Assembly: GCA_013141415.1 (NCBI GenBank)
Contig: JABFQY010000003.1
Location: 62,001 to 126,000, forward strand
Length of the DNA stretch: 64,000 nucleotides
Source of the DNA: Kiritimatiellaceae bacterium
GTDB taxonomy: Bacteria > Verrucomicrobiota > Kiritimatiellia > Kiritimatiellales > Tichowtungiaceae
Reading direction: 5' to 3'
Below, in pieces: positions 43,439 to 53,192 of the stretch. The position numbers were made by a program, and so were the translations under genes. The stretch's first letter is position 1. Every line of letters starts with the position of its first letter. Under the pieces are notes generated by a model that did no database searches, was not told the DNA's origin, and saw only the letters and a list, made by a program, of their open reading frames with translations.

Positions 43439-44671
43439 ATGAATCGGCTTCCGAATAAGAAACTATTTTTGACTGTCGCGTGTCTGCTGTTCATGGTTCC
43501 AGTGTCACAAGCAGCAGAGGTGAATCTCACCACGGCATACGAACTGGCGCTGGCAAAAAGTGAGTCGCTTCAGATCAATGCAGCGGAATGGCGCGCGGCA
43601 GAAGCCCGCTACCGGCAGGCGATCGGCGCGATGTGGCCGGAAGTCAGCGCCAAGGGCGACGCCAAGTGGAATCCTGATAGTGATACCCGCCGGGCCGGTG
43701 TCGGCGCAACTTGGACGGTATTCGACGGTTTCCGCAATGCGCGCACCGCCGACGCCAGACTGGCGGACAGTCTGGCCCGCTCCCATGATTCGGAACGGGC
43801 GCGTCTGCTGCTCTATGAAGATGTCGCCGATGTTTTCTACCAGATCCGGTCGTTTCAAAATCAGCGGGAAGCCGCGCAGGAACAGCTCAAAGCTTTGGAA
43901 AGCCGATCCGAAGAACTGGAACGCCGGATTAAGCTCGGGCGATCCAAACAGTCCGACCTGCTGACGACATCCAGTCAGATGGCCGAAGTACGGATTACAA
44001 TGGAACAACTGAATCAGTCGTGCGCCGCGTCGCTGGAACTGCTGGCGTTTATGACCGGTCAGCCGTCGTCCAGTCTTCAGGTGGTTGACGAAACGCCCCT
44101 GCCCGCCATCGGCGAGGTGGATAAGTATCTTGTGGCGGCGGCAGACCGGGCCGACATCAAGTCGGGCGCAGCCACGGTGGAAGCGTCGCGACTCGATATG
44201 GACGCGGCCAAGGCCGACCGCAAACCCAAGGTGACGCTCGACGGTAACGGTTATCTCTACCGCGATCCGGATTCTCAAAGCGAATGGGACATTGTTCTGA
44301 GTCTCGAAATTCCACTGTTCGACAAAGGCAGACGTGTTGCGCGTATTGCCGAAGCCGGACAGCAGCTCCGGATCAGCGAACTGAGACTGGCGGAACTTCA
44401 GCGCTCTTCGGAACGAGACGTCCGACAGGCTTATCAATCGCTTTTCTACGAACTGAAACAGTGGTCGGAGTTGCAGGCGGCAATCAGCGTATCATCCGAC
44501 ACGCTGGCGCTCCTTCAGAAAGATTATGAACTGGGCCGCGTGAGCAATCTCGACGTTCTCACCGCTACAGTTCAGTACTGGGCATTGCGCCGCCGTGAAG
44601 CGGCGTTGGCGAATCAACTGCGCGCCGACATGATTCATCTCCATGTTGCCGCCGGAAAGGTGTCGCCATGA
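43439..44671 (+). CDS. TolC-family outer-membrane efflux protein
   Basis: A 410-residue exported protein with signal peptide 'KKLFLTVACLLFMVPVSQA' and two OEP repeats with long helices: 'LTTAYELALAKSESLQINAA', a coiled region near 'LESRSEELERRIKLG', and a second copy including 'SEWDIVLSLEIPLFDKGRRV'. It would form the trimeric outer-membrane duct for the RND pump that overlaps it by 4 nt. The ATG at 43427 is an alternative start. The pair may follow btuC in one transcript (about 50 nt gap) or have its own promoter. Confidence 0.88.
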   Translation: MNRLPNKKLFLTVACLLFMVPVSQAAEVNLTTAYELALAKSESLQINAAEWRAAEARYRQAIGAMWPEVSAKGDAKWNPDSDTRRAGVGATWTVFDGFRNARTADARLADSLARSHDSERARLLLYEDVADVFYQIRSFQNQREAAQEQLKALESRSEELERRIKLGRSKQSDLLTTSSQMAEVRITMEQLNQSCAASLELLAFMTGQPSSSLQVVDETPLPAIGEVDKYLVAAADRADIKSGAATVEASRLDMDAAKADRKPKVTLDGNGYLYRDPDSQSEWDIVLSLEIPLFDKGRRVARIAEAGQQLRISELRLAELQRSSERDVRQAYQSLFYELKQWSELQAAISVSSDTLALLQKDYELGRVSNLDVLTATVQYWALRRREAALANQLRADMIHLHVAAGKVSP

Positions 44672-47600
44672 CGCTTTCCGATCTTTCCATACGCCGCCCG
44701 GTTTTTGCCTGGATGCTGATGTTCGGACTGATTGTTTTCGGCGCCATCAGCGTAAACCGGATGGGCGTCAGCCAGATGCCGGACATTGATTTTCCGATTC
44801 TTGGAATCCGCGTTTCTTGGGAAGGCGCCGCGCCGGAGATCATGGAATCCGAACTGGTGGATAAGATCGAGGAACTCGTAATCTCTGTGGACGGACTGAA
44901 AGAAATTCGCTCAACCATCCGGCAGGGATCGGCCACGGTCGAGCTGGAATTTGAGCTCAGCCGTGACATTGACGCCGCCCTGCAGGAAGTTCAGGGCGCG
45001 CTGGCGGAACTGCGCCTGCCGCTGAATGTGAACCCGCCGATCGTTCAAAAAAATTCGACCGAGGGAGAACCGATTCTCCGGCTTGGAGTGTCGGGAACGC
45101 AATCGCCGCGCGAACTGGTGGATTACGTCGAAACGTTTTTGCTCGATCAGCTTCAGGTCATTCCCGGTGTCGGCGAAGTCGCCCTTTCCGGATTCGGCGA
45201 ACGCAACCTGCGCCTTTGGGTGGATACCGAAAAATTAAAACAGTACGAGCTGACTATTCTTGATCTCAAGCAGGCGATTGAGCAGGAGCACACCGAACTG
45301 GCGGCCGGATACATTGAAAACTCCAAGACCGAAATGAATCTCCGGATGATGGGAGAAGGCCTGACGGTTGAGCAGGTTGCCAATATTCCCATCACGCACC
45401 GCGGCGGACAGGTCATTCAAGATGCCGTCATCGTATTGAAGGATGTCGCCCGGATCGAAGACGGACTGAGCGACGTGCGCCGTCTGGTACGGATTTCCGG
45501 CGAGCCGGGTCTGTCCATCGGAATCAGCAAACAGCGCGGCGCGAACGAAGTTGAAGTCGGCCGGCTGGTGAAAGTGCGGATGGCTGAGCTCCAGCAGTCG
45601 CTGCCAGCCGGTATGAAACTTCAGGTCAATGTCGATCTGACCCGTCCGGTTGAGCAGGCGGTCAAAGCCACCGAACACGAGTTGATCACCGCCGCCATTT
45701 TGACGGCGCTGATCTGTTTCCTATTTCTCGGAACGCTAAGTTCAGGATTCAATATTATCCTCTCCATTCCGACGTCCATCATCGGCACGTTTACCGTTCT
45801 CTATTTTTCCGGGTTCACGCTTAATACATTCACCCTACTGGGCCTGGCGTTGGCTATCGGTATCGTGGTGGACGATTCGATCATGGTGCTGGAAAACATT
45901 GTCCGCCATTTTGAAATGGGCAAAGACAAAGTCACGGCGGCACAGGACGGATCGCGTGAAATTATCTTTGCGGCCATCGCCACGACCGCCGCCGTCGTCG
46001 CCATCTTTCTGCCGGTGGCATTTATGTCCGGCGTGATCGGACGGTTCTTCTTCCAGTTCGGCGTAACGATGACAGCGGCCGTTCTGCTGTCACTGCTGGA
46101 GGCGATCACACTCACGCCGATGCGCCTCTCGATGATGATGTCGCACCGCAAAAAAACCGGCTGGCTGGAACGGAGTTCCGGTGCGGTGTTCGGCTGGCTT
46201 AACCGCATCTATGGCCGGATGCTTCCCGTCGTGCTGAAATTACGCTGGCTTGTATTGATCGGCGCGCTGGCGGTTTTTGCTTATTCGCTGCAACTCGGGA
46301 AAACTCTTCGCCGTGAATTTGTACCGGCGCAGGATCAGTCCTATATCGCGGTCACACTCCGGGCTCCGGTCGGGTCATCGCTGGCTTTGACCGACACACG
46401 GGTACAGGACGTGGAAGCTTACTTTAAAAAACGTCCTGAAATTCTGCGTTCATACACATCGATCGGCAACAGTACGCCGAATCAGGCGAGCATGGGGCTC
46501 ACGCTGGTCGAGAAAGATCAGCGGAAAAAATCTCAAGCCGAACTGATGAATGAATTCCGCAAAGATCTTTCCGGTATCAAAGGACTGAAAATTTCATTCC
46601 AGGACATGTCGGCGCGCGGGCTTACCGCACGGCGCAGTCAGGCCGTCGAATTCAACATCAACGGCCCCGACTATGCTGTACTCGAATCTTCCGTCAAAAA
46701 AATCATGGACCGGCTGGATAAAACCGGCCTCGTCGTCGATTTGGACAACACGTTTCGCACCGGCATGCCGGAAGTTAGAATTTTTCCTGACCGGCAGGCC
46801 GCCGCCGCGCGAGGCGTTACGATGGAAGATATCGGAAAAACCGTCAACGCCGCCATGGGCGGAATCCGGCAGGGAAAATTCACCCGCGACGGACGCCGGT
46901 ATGACATCCGTCTGCGGCTAACACCTGAAGACCGGCTGAGCGCAGAAGACATCAAGGCGCTGACCGTTCGTAATTCATACGGCGAACTGATTCCGCTGGG
47001 CGACGTGGTGCGGCTGGAAAACGCGACGACCCTGCAAAGCATCAGCCGGGTCAACCGCCAGCGAGCCATTTCGGTGACCGCCAATCTGGCACCCGGCGCT
47101 TCACAAGCCACCGCGCTGGAGCAGGCAGAAAAAATCTCAAAGGAAATTCTGCCGCCCGGCTATACATTTAATCTGGAGGGCGGCGCCAAAACATTCAGCG
47201 AGTCCGGCAGCGGACTCTGGATCGCCTTCCTGCTGGGTATTGTCGTCGCCTACATGGTGCTGGCGGCACAGTTCAACAGCTTTATCCATCCGTTCACCGT
47301 CCTGCTGGCTCTGCCGTTCAGTATCACCGGCGCGCTGGTCACGCTGTGGTACACCAACCAGTCGCTGAACCTCTACAGTGCCATCGGCATCATTCTTTTG
47401 ATGGGCGTGGTGAAGAAAAATTCAATTCTGCTGGTCGAGTTCATGAACCGGAAACGCGCGGAAGATATGCCGCTCAAAGAAGCTATTGTGAAAGCGGCGC
47501 CGATCCGCCTGCGACCGATTCTGATGACATCCGCCGCGACGATCGCTGCGGCCTTTCCGATTGCGCTCGGTATTGGAGTCGGCTCGGAAACCCGCCAGCC

Positions 47601-47724
47601 GATGGCGCTGGCGATTATCGGCGGCGTTTTCGTTTCGACCCTATTCACCCTGCTCGTCGTCCCGTGCGCCTACTTCATCATGGCTCGGTTCGAGAAAACC
47701 AAACACTATCCCGATATCAGTTGA
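44668..47724 (+). CDS. RND efflux pump, AcrB/HAE1 type
   Basis: A 1018-residue inner-membrane proton-driven exporter, normal for the family. Proton-relay residues D402 and D403 ('GIVVDDSIMVLENI') in TM4 and K917 ('GVVKKNSILLVEFMN') in TM10 are present. Two large periplasmic loops follow TM1 and TM7. It starts in an ATGA overlap with the TolC-like gene. The periplasmic adaptor (HlyD/AcrA type) that normally accompanies such a pump is absent from both sides. The 3' end overlaps the converging coaX gene by 8 nt. Substrate unknown. Confidence 0.93.
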   Translation: MTLSDLSIRRPVFAWMLMFGLIVFGAISVNRMGVSQMPDIDFPILGIRVSWEGAAPEIMESELVDKIEELVISVDGLKEIRSTIRQGSATVELEFELSRDIDAALQEVQGALAELRLPLNVNPPIVQKNSTEGEPILRLGVSGTQSPRELVDYVETFLLDQLQVIPGVGEVALSGFGERNLRLWVDTEKLKQYELTILDLKQAIEQEHTELAAGYIENSKTEMNLRMMGEGLTVEQVANIPITHRGGQVIQDAVIVLKDVARIEDGLSDVRRLVRISGEPGLSIGISKQRGANEVEVGRLVKVRMAELQQSLPAGMKLQVNVDLTRPVEQAVKATEHELITAAILTALICFLFLGTLSSGFNIILSIPTSIIGTFTVLYFSGFTLNTFTLLGLALAIGIVVDDSIMVLENIVRHFEMGKDKVTAAQDGSREIIFAAIATTAAVVAIFLPVAFMSGVIGRFFFQFGVTMTAAVLLSLLEAITLTPMRLSMMMSHRKKTGWLERSSGAVFGWLNRIYGRMLPVVLKLRWLVLIGALAVFAYSLQLGKTLRREFVPAQDQSYIAVTLRAPVGSSLALTDTRVQDVEAYFKKRPEILRSYTSIGNSTPNQASMGLTLVEKDQRKKSQAELMNEFRKDLSGIKGLKISFQDMSARGLTARRSQAVEFNINGPDYAVLESSVKKIMDRLDKTGLVVDLDNTFRTGMPEVRIFPDRQAAAARGVTMEDIGKTVNAAMGGIRQGKFTRDGRRYDIRLRLTPEDRLSAEDIKALTVRNSYGELIPLGDVVRLENATTLQSISRVNRQRAISVTANLAPGASQATALEQAEKISKEILPPGYTFNLEGGAKTFSESGSGLWIAFLLGIVVAYMVLAAQFNSFIHPFTVLLALPFSITGALVTLWYTNQSLNLYSAIGIILLMGVVKKNSILLVEFMNRKRAEDMPLKEAIVKAAPIRLRPILMTSAATIAAAFPIALGIGVGSETRQPMALAIIGGVFVSTLFTLLVVPCAYFIMARFEKTKHYPDIS

Positions 47725-48445
47725 GCATTGCGATGCGGGCAAGACCCTTGAGCGTCAGTTGCGGATCGACCGGCACCGGATGATCCCAGCCTTCAAAGAC
47801 CCATCTAGCGAAGCCGCCGGTGGCGCAGACTTTTGTGCCGCGTCCCAGTTCTTTCCGGAGTTGCGCTAAAATTTCTTTCACCATGCCGAGATAGCCTAGA
47901 TGTGCGCCGATCCGCATCGCTTCTTCGGTACTTTTGCCGATGACATGCGTGGTTTTGACCGGCTTGATGTGCGGAAGCAGTGCCGTTTTTTCGGCAAGAT
48001 AGTCAAACATCAGCGGCAGTCCGGGACAGATAATGCCGCCAACGTAGCCCTCTTTCTTTTTGATGATGTCGAAAGTCAGCGCCGTGCCGAAGTCGCAGAC
48101 AACAACCGGCGTACCGTAATCAGCAACGGCTTCACAGGCATTGGCCAGCCGGTCGGCGCCGATCGTTTCAGGCTTCGGGTATGAAACCGGCACACCGAGA
48201 TTGACGGTATGATTCACCCAAAGGATTTCAGCGACGCCCTGTTGTTTTAAAAACTTTTCCCAGCGTTTATTGACGCCGGGTTTTACGGAAGCAATCACGG
48301 CCCGCTTCGGAACTGCGCGCAGGTTTAGCGCTGGCGTTGACGACGGCGTACGCTGAACCAATGAGAGTTTTAGGCCGTGTGCCACCGCCAGCGACGTGCT
48401 GGTGTTGCCGATATCAATAACGAGTACTGCTGGTTTGGCTGTCAT
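47717..48445 (-). CDS. coaX: Type III pantothenate kinase
   Basis: A 242-residue ASKHA kinase that carries out the first step of coenzyme A synthesis. 'VIDIGNTSTSLAV' gives the phosphate-1 motif, 'GADRLANACEAV' the pantothenate/monovalent cation site, and 'CDFGTALTFD' the second motif. CoaX-type enzymes resist CoA feedback in studied species. Its ATG shares a base with the nadC stop, so it is the last gene of leuC-leuD-nadC-coaX. Confidence 0.95.
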   Translation of the reverse strand: MTAKPAVLVIDIGNTSTSLAVAHGLKLSLVQRTPSSTPALNLRAVPKRAVIASVKPGVNKRWEKFLKQQGVAEILWVNHTVNLGVPVSYPKPETIGADRLANACEAVADYGTPVVVCDFGTALTFDIIKKKEGYVGGIICPGLPLMFDYLAEKTALLPHIKPVKTTHVIGKSTEEAMRIGAHLGYLGMVKEILAQLRKELGRGTKVCATGGFARWVFEGWDHPVPVDPQLTLKGLARIAMLN

Positions 48446-49308
48446 CAGACGAAGTCCAATGCGAGATCGGCGGACGGCGCCGAATGAGTCAGTGCGCCGA
48501 CCGATATGGCGTCGACGCCGGTCTGGGCGATGGCGCGGATCGTTTTCAGATTCACACCGCCAGAGGCTTCCGTTTTACAAATACCGGCGCACAGTTTAAC
48601 GCATTTTCGCAGTACCGTCGGCGGCATGTTATCGAGAAGCACCCAGTCCGGCTTGGCAGTCAGAACTTCTTTCAACTGCTCAACAGTATCCACTTCCACT
48701 TCGACCAGCAGTTCTGGATGTTTTTTCCGTGCCTCCGTGACGGCTTCAGCGAGAGTACCACCTACGCGTGTCCAGTGAGCGAGGTGATTATCTTTAATCA
48801 GCACACGATCAAAAAGTCCGTAGCGGTGGTTGGTGCCGCCGCCGCAGACGACGGCATATTTTTCAAACGTCCGCAGAGTCGGCGTGGTTTTGCGCGTATC
48901 GAGAATCAGCACATCCGGATTACCGGCTTCTTCGACATAGCGACGGGTTATCGTCGCGATGCCGGTCATGCGCTGGATAAAATTGAGCGCCGTCCGTTCG
49001 GCCACCAGCATGGCGCGGGCGGAACCGCAAATCGTCAGCACAATATCGCCCGGCTTAATTTCCGCGCCGTCCTTCTTTTTCTGGACGACTTTGACGGATG
49101 AATCCAACTGACGAAAAACCTCAGCGGCGACGGAGCCGCCGGCCAGAATCCCTTTTTCGCGGGCGACGAGATGGGCTTTAGCTTTTTCACCTTTCGGCAC
49201 CAGCGCGAACGTGGTGGCATCGAGTTTGCCAGAGCCGAGATCTTCAGCCAGCGCTTCACGAATCCGCTGTTTAACGTCAGAGAACGAGAGAATATCAGGG
49301 ATCTTCAT
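48445..49308 (-). CDS. nadC: Nicotinate-nucleotide pyrophosphorylase (quinolinate PRTase)
   Basis: A 287-residue phosphoribosyltransferase that makes nicotinate mononucleotide from quinolinate in NAD synthesis. Patterns are 'ERTALNFIQRMTGIAT', 'LDTRKTTPTLR', 'HRYGLFDRVLIKDNHL' and 'EASGGVNLKTIRAIAQTGVD'. I use the ATG at 49308 with GGAG before it. A TTG four codons upstream is less likely. It starts 23 nt after leuD and shares a base with coaX. Confidence 0.95.
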   Translation of the reverse strand: MKIPDILSFSDVKQRIREALAEDLGSGKLDATTFALVPKGEKAKAHLVAREKGILAGGSVAAEVFRQLDSSVKVVQKKKDGAEIKPGDIVLTICGSARAMLVAERTALNFIQRMTGIATITRRYVEEAGNPDVLILDTRKTTPTLRTFEKYAVVCGGGTNHRYGLFDRVLIKDNHLAHWTRVGGTLAEAVTEARKKHPELLVEVEVDTVEQLKEVLTAKPDWVLLDNMPPTVLRKCVKLCAGICKTEASGGVNLKTIRAIAQTGVDAISVGALTHSAPSADLALDFV

Positions 49309-49331
49309 ATTCTTCTCCAATCACACCGGTT

Positions 49332-49943
49332 TCAGTGCCGCGCTTCGTACGCCGTAATATCGGCGGCATACTGGAGTGTCTGAGCGATGTCGTCCAGACC
49401 ATTTAGGAGCTTGTTCCGGAGCACCGGATCGGCATTGAACGGATAAACCATATCGTCACCCGCCGCATGGATGGTCACGGTCTGTGCATCCAGATCGACC
49501 GTGGCTTTTACGCCCGGCTCCTTTTCCAAGGTTTGGAAAATTTCTTCCACCTGCGCGGAAGTCATCTCAATGGTCAGCAGTCCGTTCTTTCCACAGTTGC
49601 CGCGGAAAATGTCGGCGAAAGCCGGCGTGTCACCTTCACTCGGTGCGATCACCACTTTGAAGCCGTATTGCTGAACCGCCCAGACGGCGTGTTCGCGGCT
49701 CGATCCGCAACCGAAGTTGTTGCGCGCAATCAATACCTGTGCACCTGCGGTTTCTGGCTTGTTCAGCACAAACGACGGATTATCCGAACCGTCGTTGTTG
49801 TAGCGCCAGTCGGAGAAAAGCGCCGCGCCGAAGCCGGTCCGTTTGATGGACTTCAGATATTCCTTGGGAATGATCGCGTCCGTATCAATGTTCGCGCGGT
49901 CCACACCGGCGACCACACCCGTAAATGTCTTAAATTTTTCCAT
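49332..49943 (-). CDS. leuD: 3-isopropylmalate dehydratase small subunit
   Basis: A 203-residue aconitase-family swivel domain with 'DTDAIIPKEYLKSI', 'NFGCGSSREHAVWA' and 'DIFRGNCGKNGLL'. With LeuC it isomerises isopropylmalate in leucine synthesis. It begins 2 nt after the leuC stop with GGGAG before the ATG. leuA and leuB are not in the window. Confidence 0.96.
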   Translation of the reverse strand: MEKFKTFTGVVAGVDRANIDTDAIIPKEYLKSIKRTGFGAALFSDWRYNNDGSDNPSFVLNKPETAGAQVLIARNNFGCGSSREHAVWAVQQYGFKVVIAPSEGDTPAFADIFRGNCGKNGLLTIEMTSAQVEEIFQTLEKEPGVKATVDLDAQTVTIHAAGDDMVYPFNADPVLRNKLLNGLDDIAQTLQYAADITAYEARH

Positions 49944-49945
49944 GA

Positions 49946-51346
49946 TTAAAACTCCCGAATATCTACAAAGTGACCTGCCACAGCGGCCGCGGCTGCCATC
50001 GCCGGACTGACCAGATGAGTCCGTCCGCCTTTGCCCTGACGGCCTTCAAAATTACGGTTGGAGGTCGAAGCACAACGCTCCTTGTCCTTCAGCTTATCGG
50101 GATTCATCGCCAGACACATACTGCAACCGGCATAGCGCCATTCGGCACCGGCCTCGACAAAGACGCGGTCGAGCCGCTCTTTCTCGGCGGCATAGCGCAC
50201 TGCTTCGGAACCGGGAACCACCAATACGCGTAAGCCCTTGGCAACTTTTTTGCCTTTGATCACGGCGGCGGCTTCGCGCAGGTCTTCCAGACGACCGTTG
50301 GTACAACTGCCGATAAAAACGGTGTCGATTTGGATGTCGGTCATTTTCATACCGGACTCAAGCCCCATGTAATTCAGCGCGGCTTTTACGTCGGCCGGAC
50401 TATATTCCGAAACGGCATCCAGCGCCGGAACTTTTCCGGTCACGTCGGTCACCATGCCGGGGCTGGTTCCCCAGGTTACCTGCGGAGCCAGATCGCTCAC
50501 GTCAATCGTCAGCACATGATCAAATTTTGCACCGTCGTCGGTAGTCAGCTTCTTCCACTCGGCGATGGCCTTCGTCAGCGCTTCGCCTTTCGGAGCGTAA
50601 TGGCGGTTTCCGGCAGCGATGTAATCAAACGTCACCTGATCCGGCGCAACCAAACCGGCGCGTGCGCCGCCTTCAATCGCCATGTTGCAGATCGTCAGGC
50701 GGCCTTCCATCGACAGCGCGCGGATGGCTTCGCCGCAAAATTCAAACGCGCAGCCGGTGCCGCCCGCCGTGCCGATAATACCGATGAGTTTCAGCACCAT
50801 GTCTTTGGCCGTTACGCCCTTTTGCAGTTTGCCGGTAAATTCGACTTTATAATTTTTCGGCTTTTTCTGCCGCAGCGTCTGAGTCGCCAGCACATGCTCC
50901 ACTTCGGAAGTGCCGATGCCGAACGCGATCGAGCCGAACGCGCCGTGCGTCGCCGTATGCGAGTCGCCGCAAACTACCGTCATGCCGGGGAGAACAATGC
51001 CCTGCTCCGGGCCGATAATATGAATGACGCCCTGCCGGTCATCGCCGAGCGGGAAAAGAGTTACGCCGGTCGTTGCCGCGTTTTCCGTCAGCGCATCAAC
51101 CTGCGCCTTGGCGATCGGATCGGTAATGTTCATCCGGTTTTCGTCCGTCGGCACGTTGTGGTCCATCGTGGCGAACGTCCGTTCCGGACAGCGTACCTTG
51201 CGGCCGGCCAGACGGAGACCTTCAAAGGCCTGCGGACTGGTCACTTCGTGCACCAGATGGCGGTCGATGTACAGCAGCACTTCGCCGTTACCCAGCTCCT
51301 TGACGACGTGCGCATCCCAAATCTTGTCAAACAGTGTTTTACTCAT
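49946..51346 (-). CDS. leuC: 3-isopropylmalate dehydratase large subunit
   Basis: A 466-residue aconitase-family protein. The 4Fe-4S cluster cysteines are in '[10 protein letters not shown]' and the pair in '[13 protein letters not shown]'. '[14 protein letters not shown]' and 'MDHNVPT' are other active-site parts. The ATG at 51346 gives '[15 protein letters not shown]', the family start. The eight extra codons up to 51370 were rejected. First gene of leuC-leuD-nadC-coaX. Confidence 0.96.
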   Translation of the reverse strand: MSKTLFDKIWDAHVVKELGNGEVLLYIDRHLVHEVTSPQAFEGLRLAGRKVRCPERTFATMDHNVPTDENRMNITDPIAKAQVDALTENAATTGVTLFPLGDDRQGVIHIIGPEQGIVLPGMTVVCGDSHTATHGAFGSIAFGIGTSEVEHVLATQTLRQKKPKNYKVEFTGKLQKGVTAKDMVLKLIGIIGTAGGTGCAFEFCGEAIRALSMEGRLTICNMAIEGGARAGLVAPDQVTFDYIAAGNRHYAPKGEALTKAIAEWKKLTTDDGAKFDHVLTIDVSDLAPQVTWGTSPGMVTDVTGKVPALDAVSEYSPADVKAALNYMGLESGMKMTDIQIDTVFIGSCTNGRLEDLREAAAVIKGKKVAKGLRVLVVPGSEAVRYAAEKERLDRVFVEAGAEWRYAGCSMCLAMNPDKLKDKERCASTSNRNFEGRQGKGGRTHLVSPAMAAAAAVAGHFVDIREF

Positions 51347-51412
51347 AGCGGTGCAGGGTAACTTCCCCACCCCGTCCCTTCAAGCAAAAGACATCAGTTG
51401 TTCGTCATTTCA

Positions 51413-51483
51413 GCCACAAAAAACACAAAAACTATTCTGCGGGCAACTCTTTCTATTTTGAGCCCTTTTGTGCTTTTTGCGGC
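51413..51483. repeat. Imperfect inverted repeat upstream of leuC and the M48 gene
   Basis: The arm at 51413-51430 (GCCACAAAAAACACAAAA) pairs with 51466-51483 (TTTTGTGCTTTTTGCGGC), with two mismatches. The element sits in the 166-nt gap between divergent leuC and the protease gene. The 'CACAAAAAACACAAAA' type is seen as a dispersed intergenic repeat in environmental bacterial genomes. Confidence 0.7.
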
Positions 51484-51512
51484 CGGATTCTCCATCTATC
51501 CTGCGCGGCATT

Positions 51513-52769
51513 ATGAACGCATATCTGATCTTTATCTTAGCCCTGCTGATTTTTAACTGGCTCCTCGACCTGATCGTCGAAACGCTCAACGTCCGGAACG
51601 TCTCCACGGAAATACCGGCAGAATTTCAGGGAATTTACGACGCGGAGAAATACGCCAAGTCCCAGCGCTACCTCCGCGAAAACACCCGCTTCGGCCAGAT
51701 TCAGGCCGCTATCATGCTTCCACTGACCATTGCCTTCATTCTGCTCGGCGGCTTCGGCTGGATTAACGGCATCGCCCAGACCGCTTCCGCTAACATGATC
51801 GTCCAGGGACTCGTCTTCGGTGGAATCCTTGTACTGCTTGGCCAGCTGATCGGCATTCCGTTCAGCATCTACGACACCTTCGTCATCGAGGAAAAATACG
51901 GCTTCAACAAAACCACCCCGAAAACCTTCGTCGTCGATATACTCAAAGGGCTGATGCTCACCGTCCTGCTCGGCGCGCCGGTCTTTGCGCTCATCCTCTG
52001 GATTTTCAGTGCCATCGCCAACGCCTGGCTCTGGGCTTGGGGCGCGCTGGCGGTTATCCAGCTTTTCATCATGTTCATCGCGCCGGTCGTCATCCTGCCG
52101 CTCTTCAATAAATTCACCCCGCTGGAAGACAGCGAACTGCGCACAAAAATCGAAGAGTTCGCCGCCGCCCAAAAATATAAACTCAGCGGCATCTTCAAAA
52201 TCGACGGCTCGAAGCGCTCCACCAAATCCAACGCCTATTTCACCGGCTTCGGCAAAACCAAACGGATCGCTCTCTTCGACACGCTGATCGAAAAACATAC
52301 CGTCGGCGAACTGGTCGGCGTGCTGGCGCACGAAATCGGACACTGCAAACTCGGCCACATCAAAAAAGGAATCGTCATCTCGCTGGCGTCGTCACTGCTG
52401 ATGCTCTTCATCCTCTCGCTCTTCATCACCAAACAGGGACTCTACGCCGCGTTCGGCATCGAAGGGACGCCGCTCTACGCCGGCTTCATCTTCTTCGGCT
52501 TCCTCTATGCGCCGATCAGCATGATCCTCGGACTGCTCGGCAACATTCTCTCGCGCAAACACGAATACGAAGCCGACGCCTTCGCCGCTGAAACCACCGG
52601 CGAACCGTCCGCGCTGATCGCCGCGCTCAAAAAACTCTCCGTCGACAACCTCTCCAACCTCACGCCCCACCCGCTCAAGGTCTTCCTCGAATACTCCCAC
52701 CCGCCCGTCCTCGAACGGATTAAAGCTTTAAGGGTATTTTGCACAAACCAAAGGAACGGCAATGACTAA
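51513..52769 (+). CDS. Ste24-type CAAX prenyl protease (M48 metalloprotease)
   Basis: A 418-residue membrane protease. The zinc motif is HEIGH in 'VLAHEIGHCKLGH', and the third ligand is the glutamate in 'HEYEADAFA'. About six membrane helices surround the site. Bacterial members resemble Ste24/CPBP enzymes and probably act in membrane-protein quality control, since prenylated proteins are not expected. The ATG at 51513 ('MNAYLIFILALLIFNWLL') is preferred over the frame start at 51468, which lies in the inverted repeat. The end overlaps the next small gene by 8 nt. Confidence 0.92.
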   Translation: MNAYLIFILALLIFNWLLDLIVETLNVRNVSTEIPAEFQGIYDAEKYAKSQRYLRENTRFGQIQAAIMLPLTIAFILLGGFGWINGIAQTASANMIVQGLVFGGILVLLGQLIGIPFSIYDTFVIEEKYGFNKTTPKTFVVDILKGLMLTVLLGAPVFALILWIFSAIANAWLWAWGALAVIQLFIMFIAPVVILPLFNKFTPLEDSELRTKIEEFAAAQKYKLSGIFKIDGSKRSTKSNAYFTGFGKTKRIALFDTLIEKHTVGELVGVLAHEIGHCKLGHIKKGIVISLASSLLMLFILSLFITKQGLYAAFGIEGTPLYAGFIFFGFLYAPISMILGLLGNILSRKHEYEADAFAAETTGEPSALIAALKKLSVDNLSNLTPHPLKVFLEYSHPPVLERIKALRVFCTNQRNGND

Positions 52770-53094
52770 GAGAAATAAATGCGTGACGTCAAGATGGCAG
52801 AAATTTATTGCGGTAAGCATTATTGCGTTGCTGTCAACCGGCTTGGATTTTCTCATGCATTTTCTCTCAGGCCTGATGCGTGAGAAAGTGATAGAAGAAA
52901 AGAACCTTCGAGGGATTATCGATGAGATTCAAAGGTCGAATGTTGATATTCGCACTTTGAGTAATGTGCTTCGCGATCCACCACCACCTTTTACTATATA
53001 TATTGTAATTCTTATAGGCACAGCTATTACCGTGTGGCTTTATCATCGACTCCTGAGCCTCATTTGCAAAAGAAATGATCAAAACGATCTGTAA
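52762..53094 (+). CDS. Small membrane protein of unknown function
   Basis: A 110-residue protein that I do not recognise. It has a basic N-terminus, one hydrophobic segment at about 14-36, a polar helical middle with a 'RDPPPPF' break, a second hydrophobic segment at about 76-98, and a charged tail. It is A+T richer than its neighbours. The start overlaps the protease stop by 8 nt and no separate ribosome site is obvious. It lies beside a gene remnant and a transposase, so it may be a recent arrival. Topology suggests both ends in the cytoplasm. Confidence 0.55.
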   Translation: MTKRNKCVTSRWQKFIAVSIIALLSTGLDFLMHFLSGLMREKVIEEKNLRGIIDEIQRSNVDIRTLSNVLRDPPPPFTIYIVILIGTAITVWLYHRLLSLICKRNDQNDL

Positions 53095-53109
53095 GTGGTC
53101 AGCAACTGC

Positions 53110-53172
53110 TGCATATCGTCAGGAAGATCAAGATCAACCGTGACAGGCCATCCGAACTTTGGATGGCGAAAG
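53110..53172 (-). pseudogene. Remnant of the 3' end of a pseudouridine synthase-like gene
   Basis: These 63 nt match 54167-54229, the 3' coding end of the neighbouring RluA-family gene, at 54 positions by hand count. Read on the minus strand it encodes 'FRHPKFGWPVTVDLDLPDDM', against 'FRHPKFGRPVTVDLDLPDDM' in the intact gene. Differences fall almost wholly at third codon positions. Nothing else of the gene remains upstream. The transposase lies between the two copies. Confidence 0.75.
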
Positions 53173-53192
53173 ATGGTATCCCTTCAGTACGT

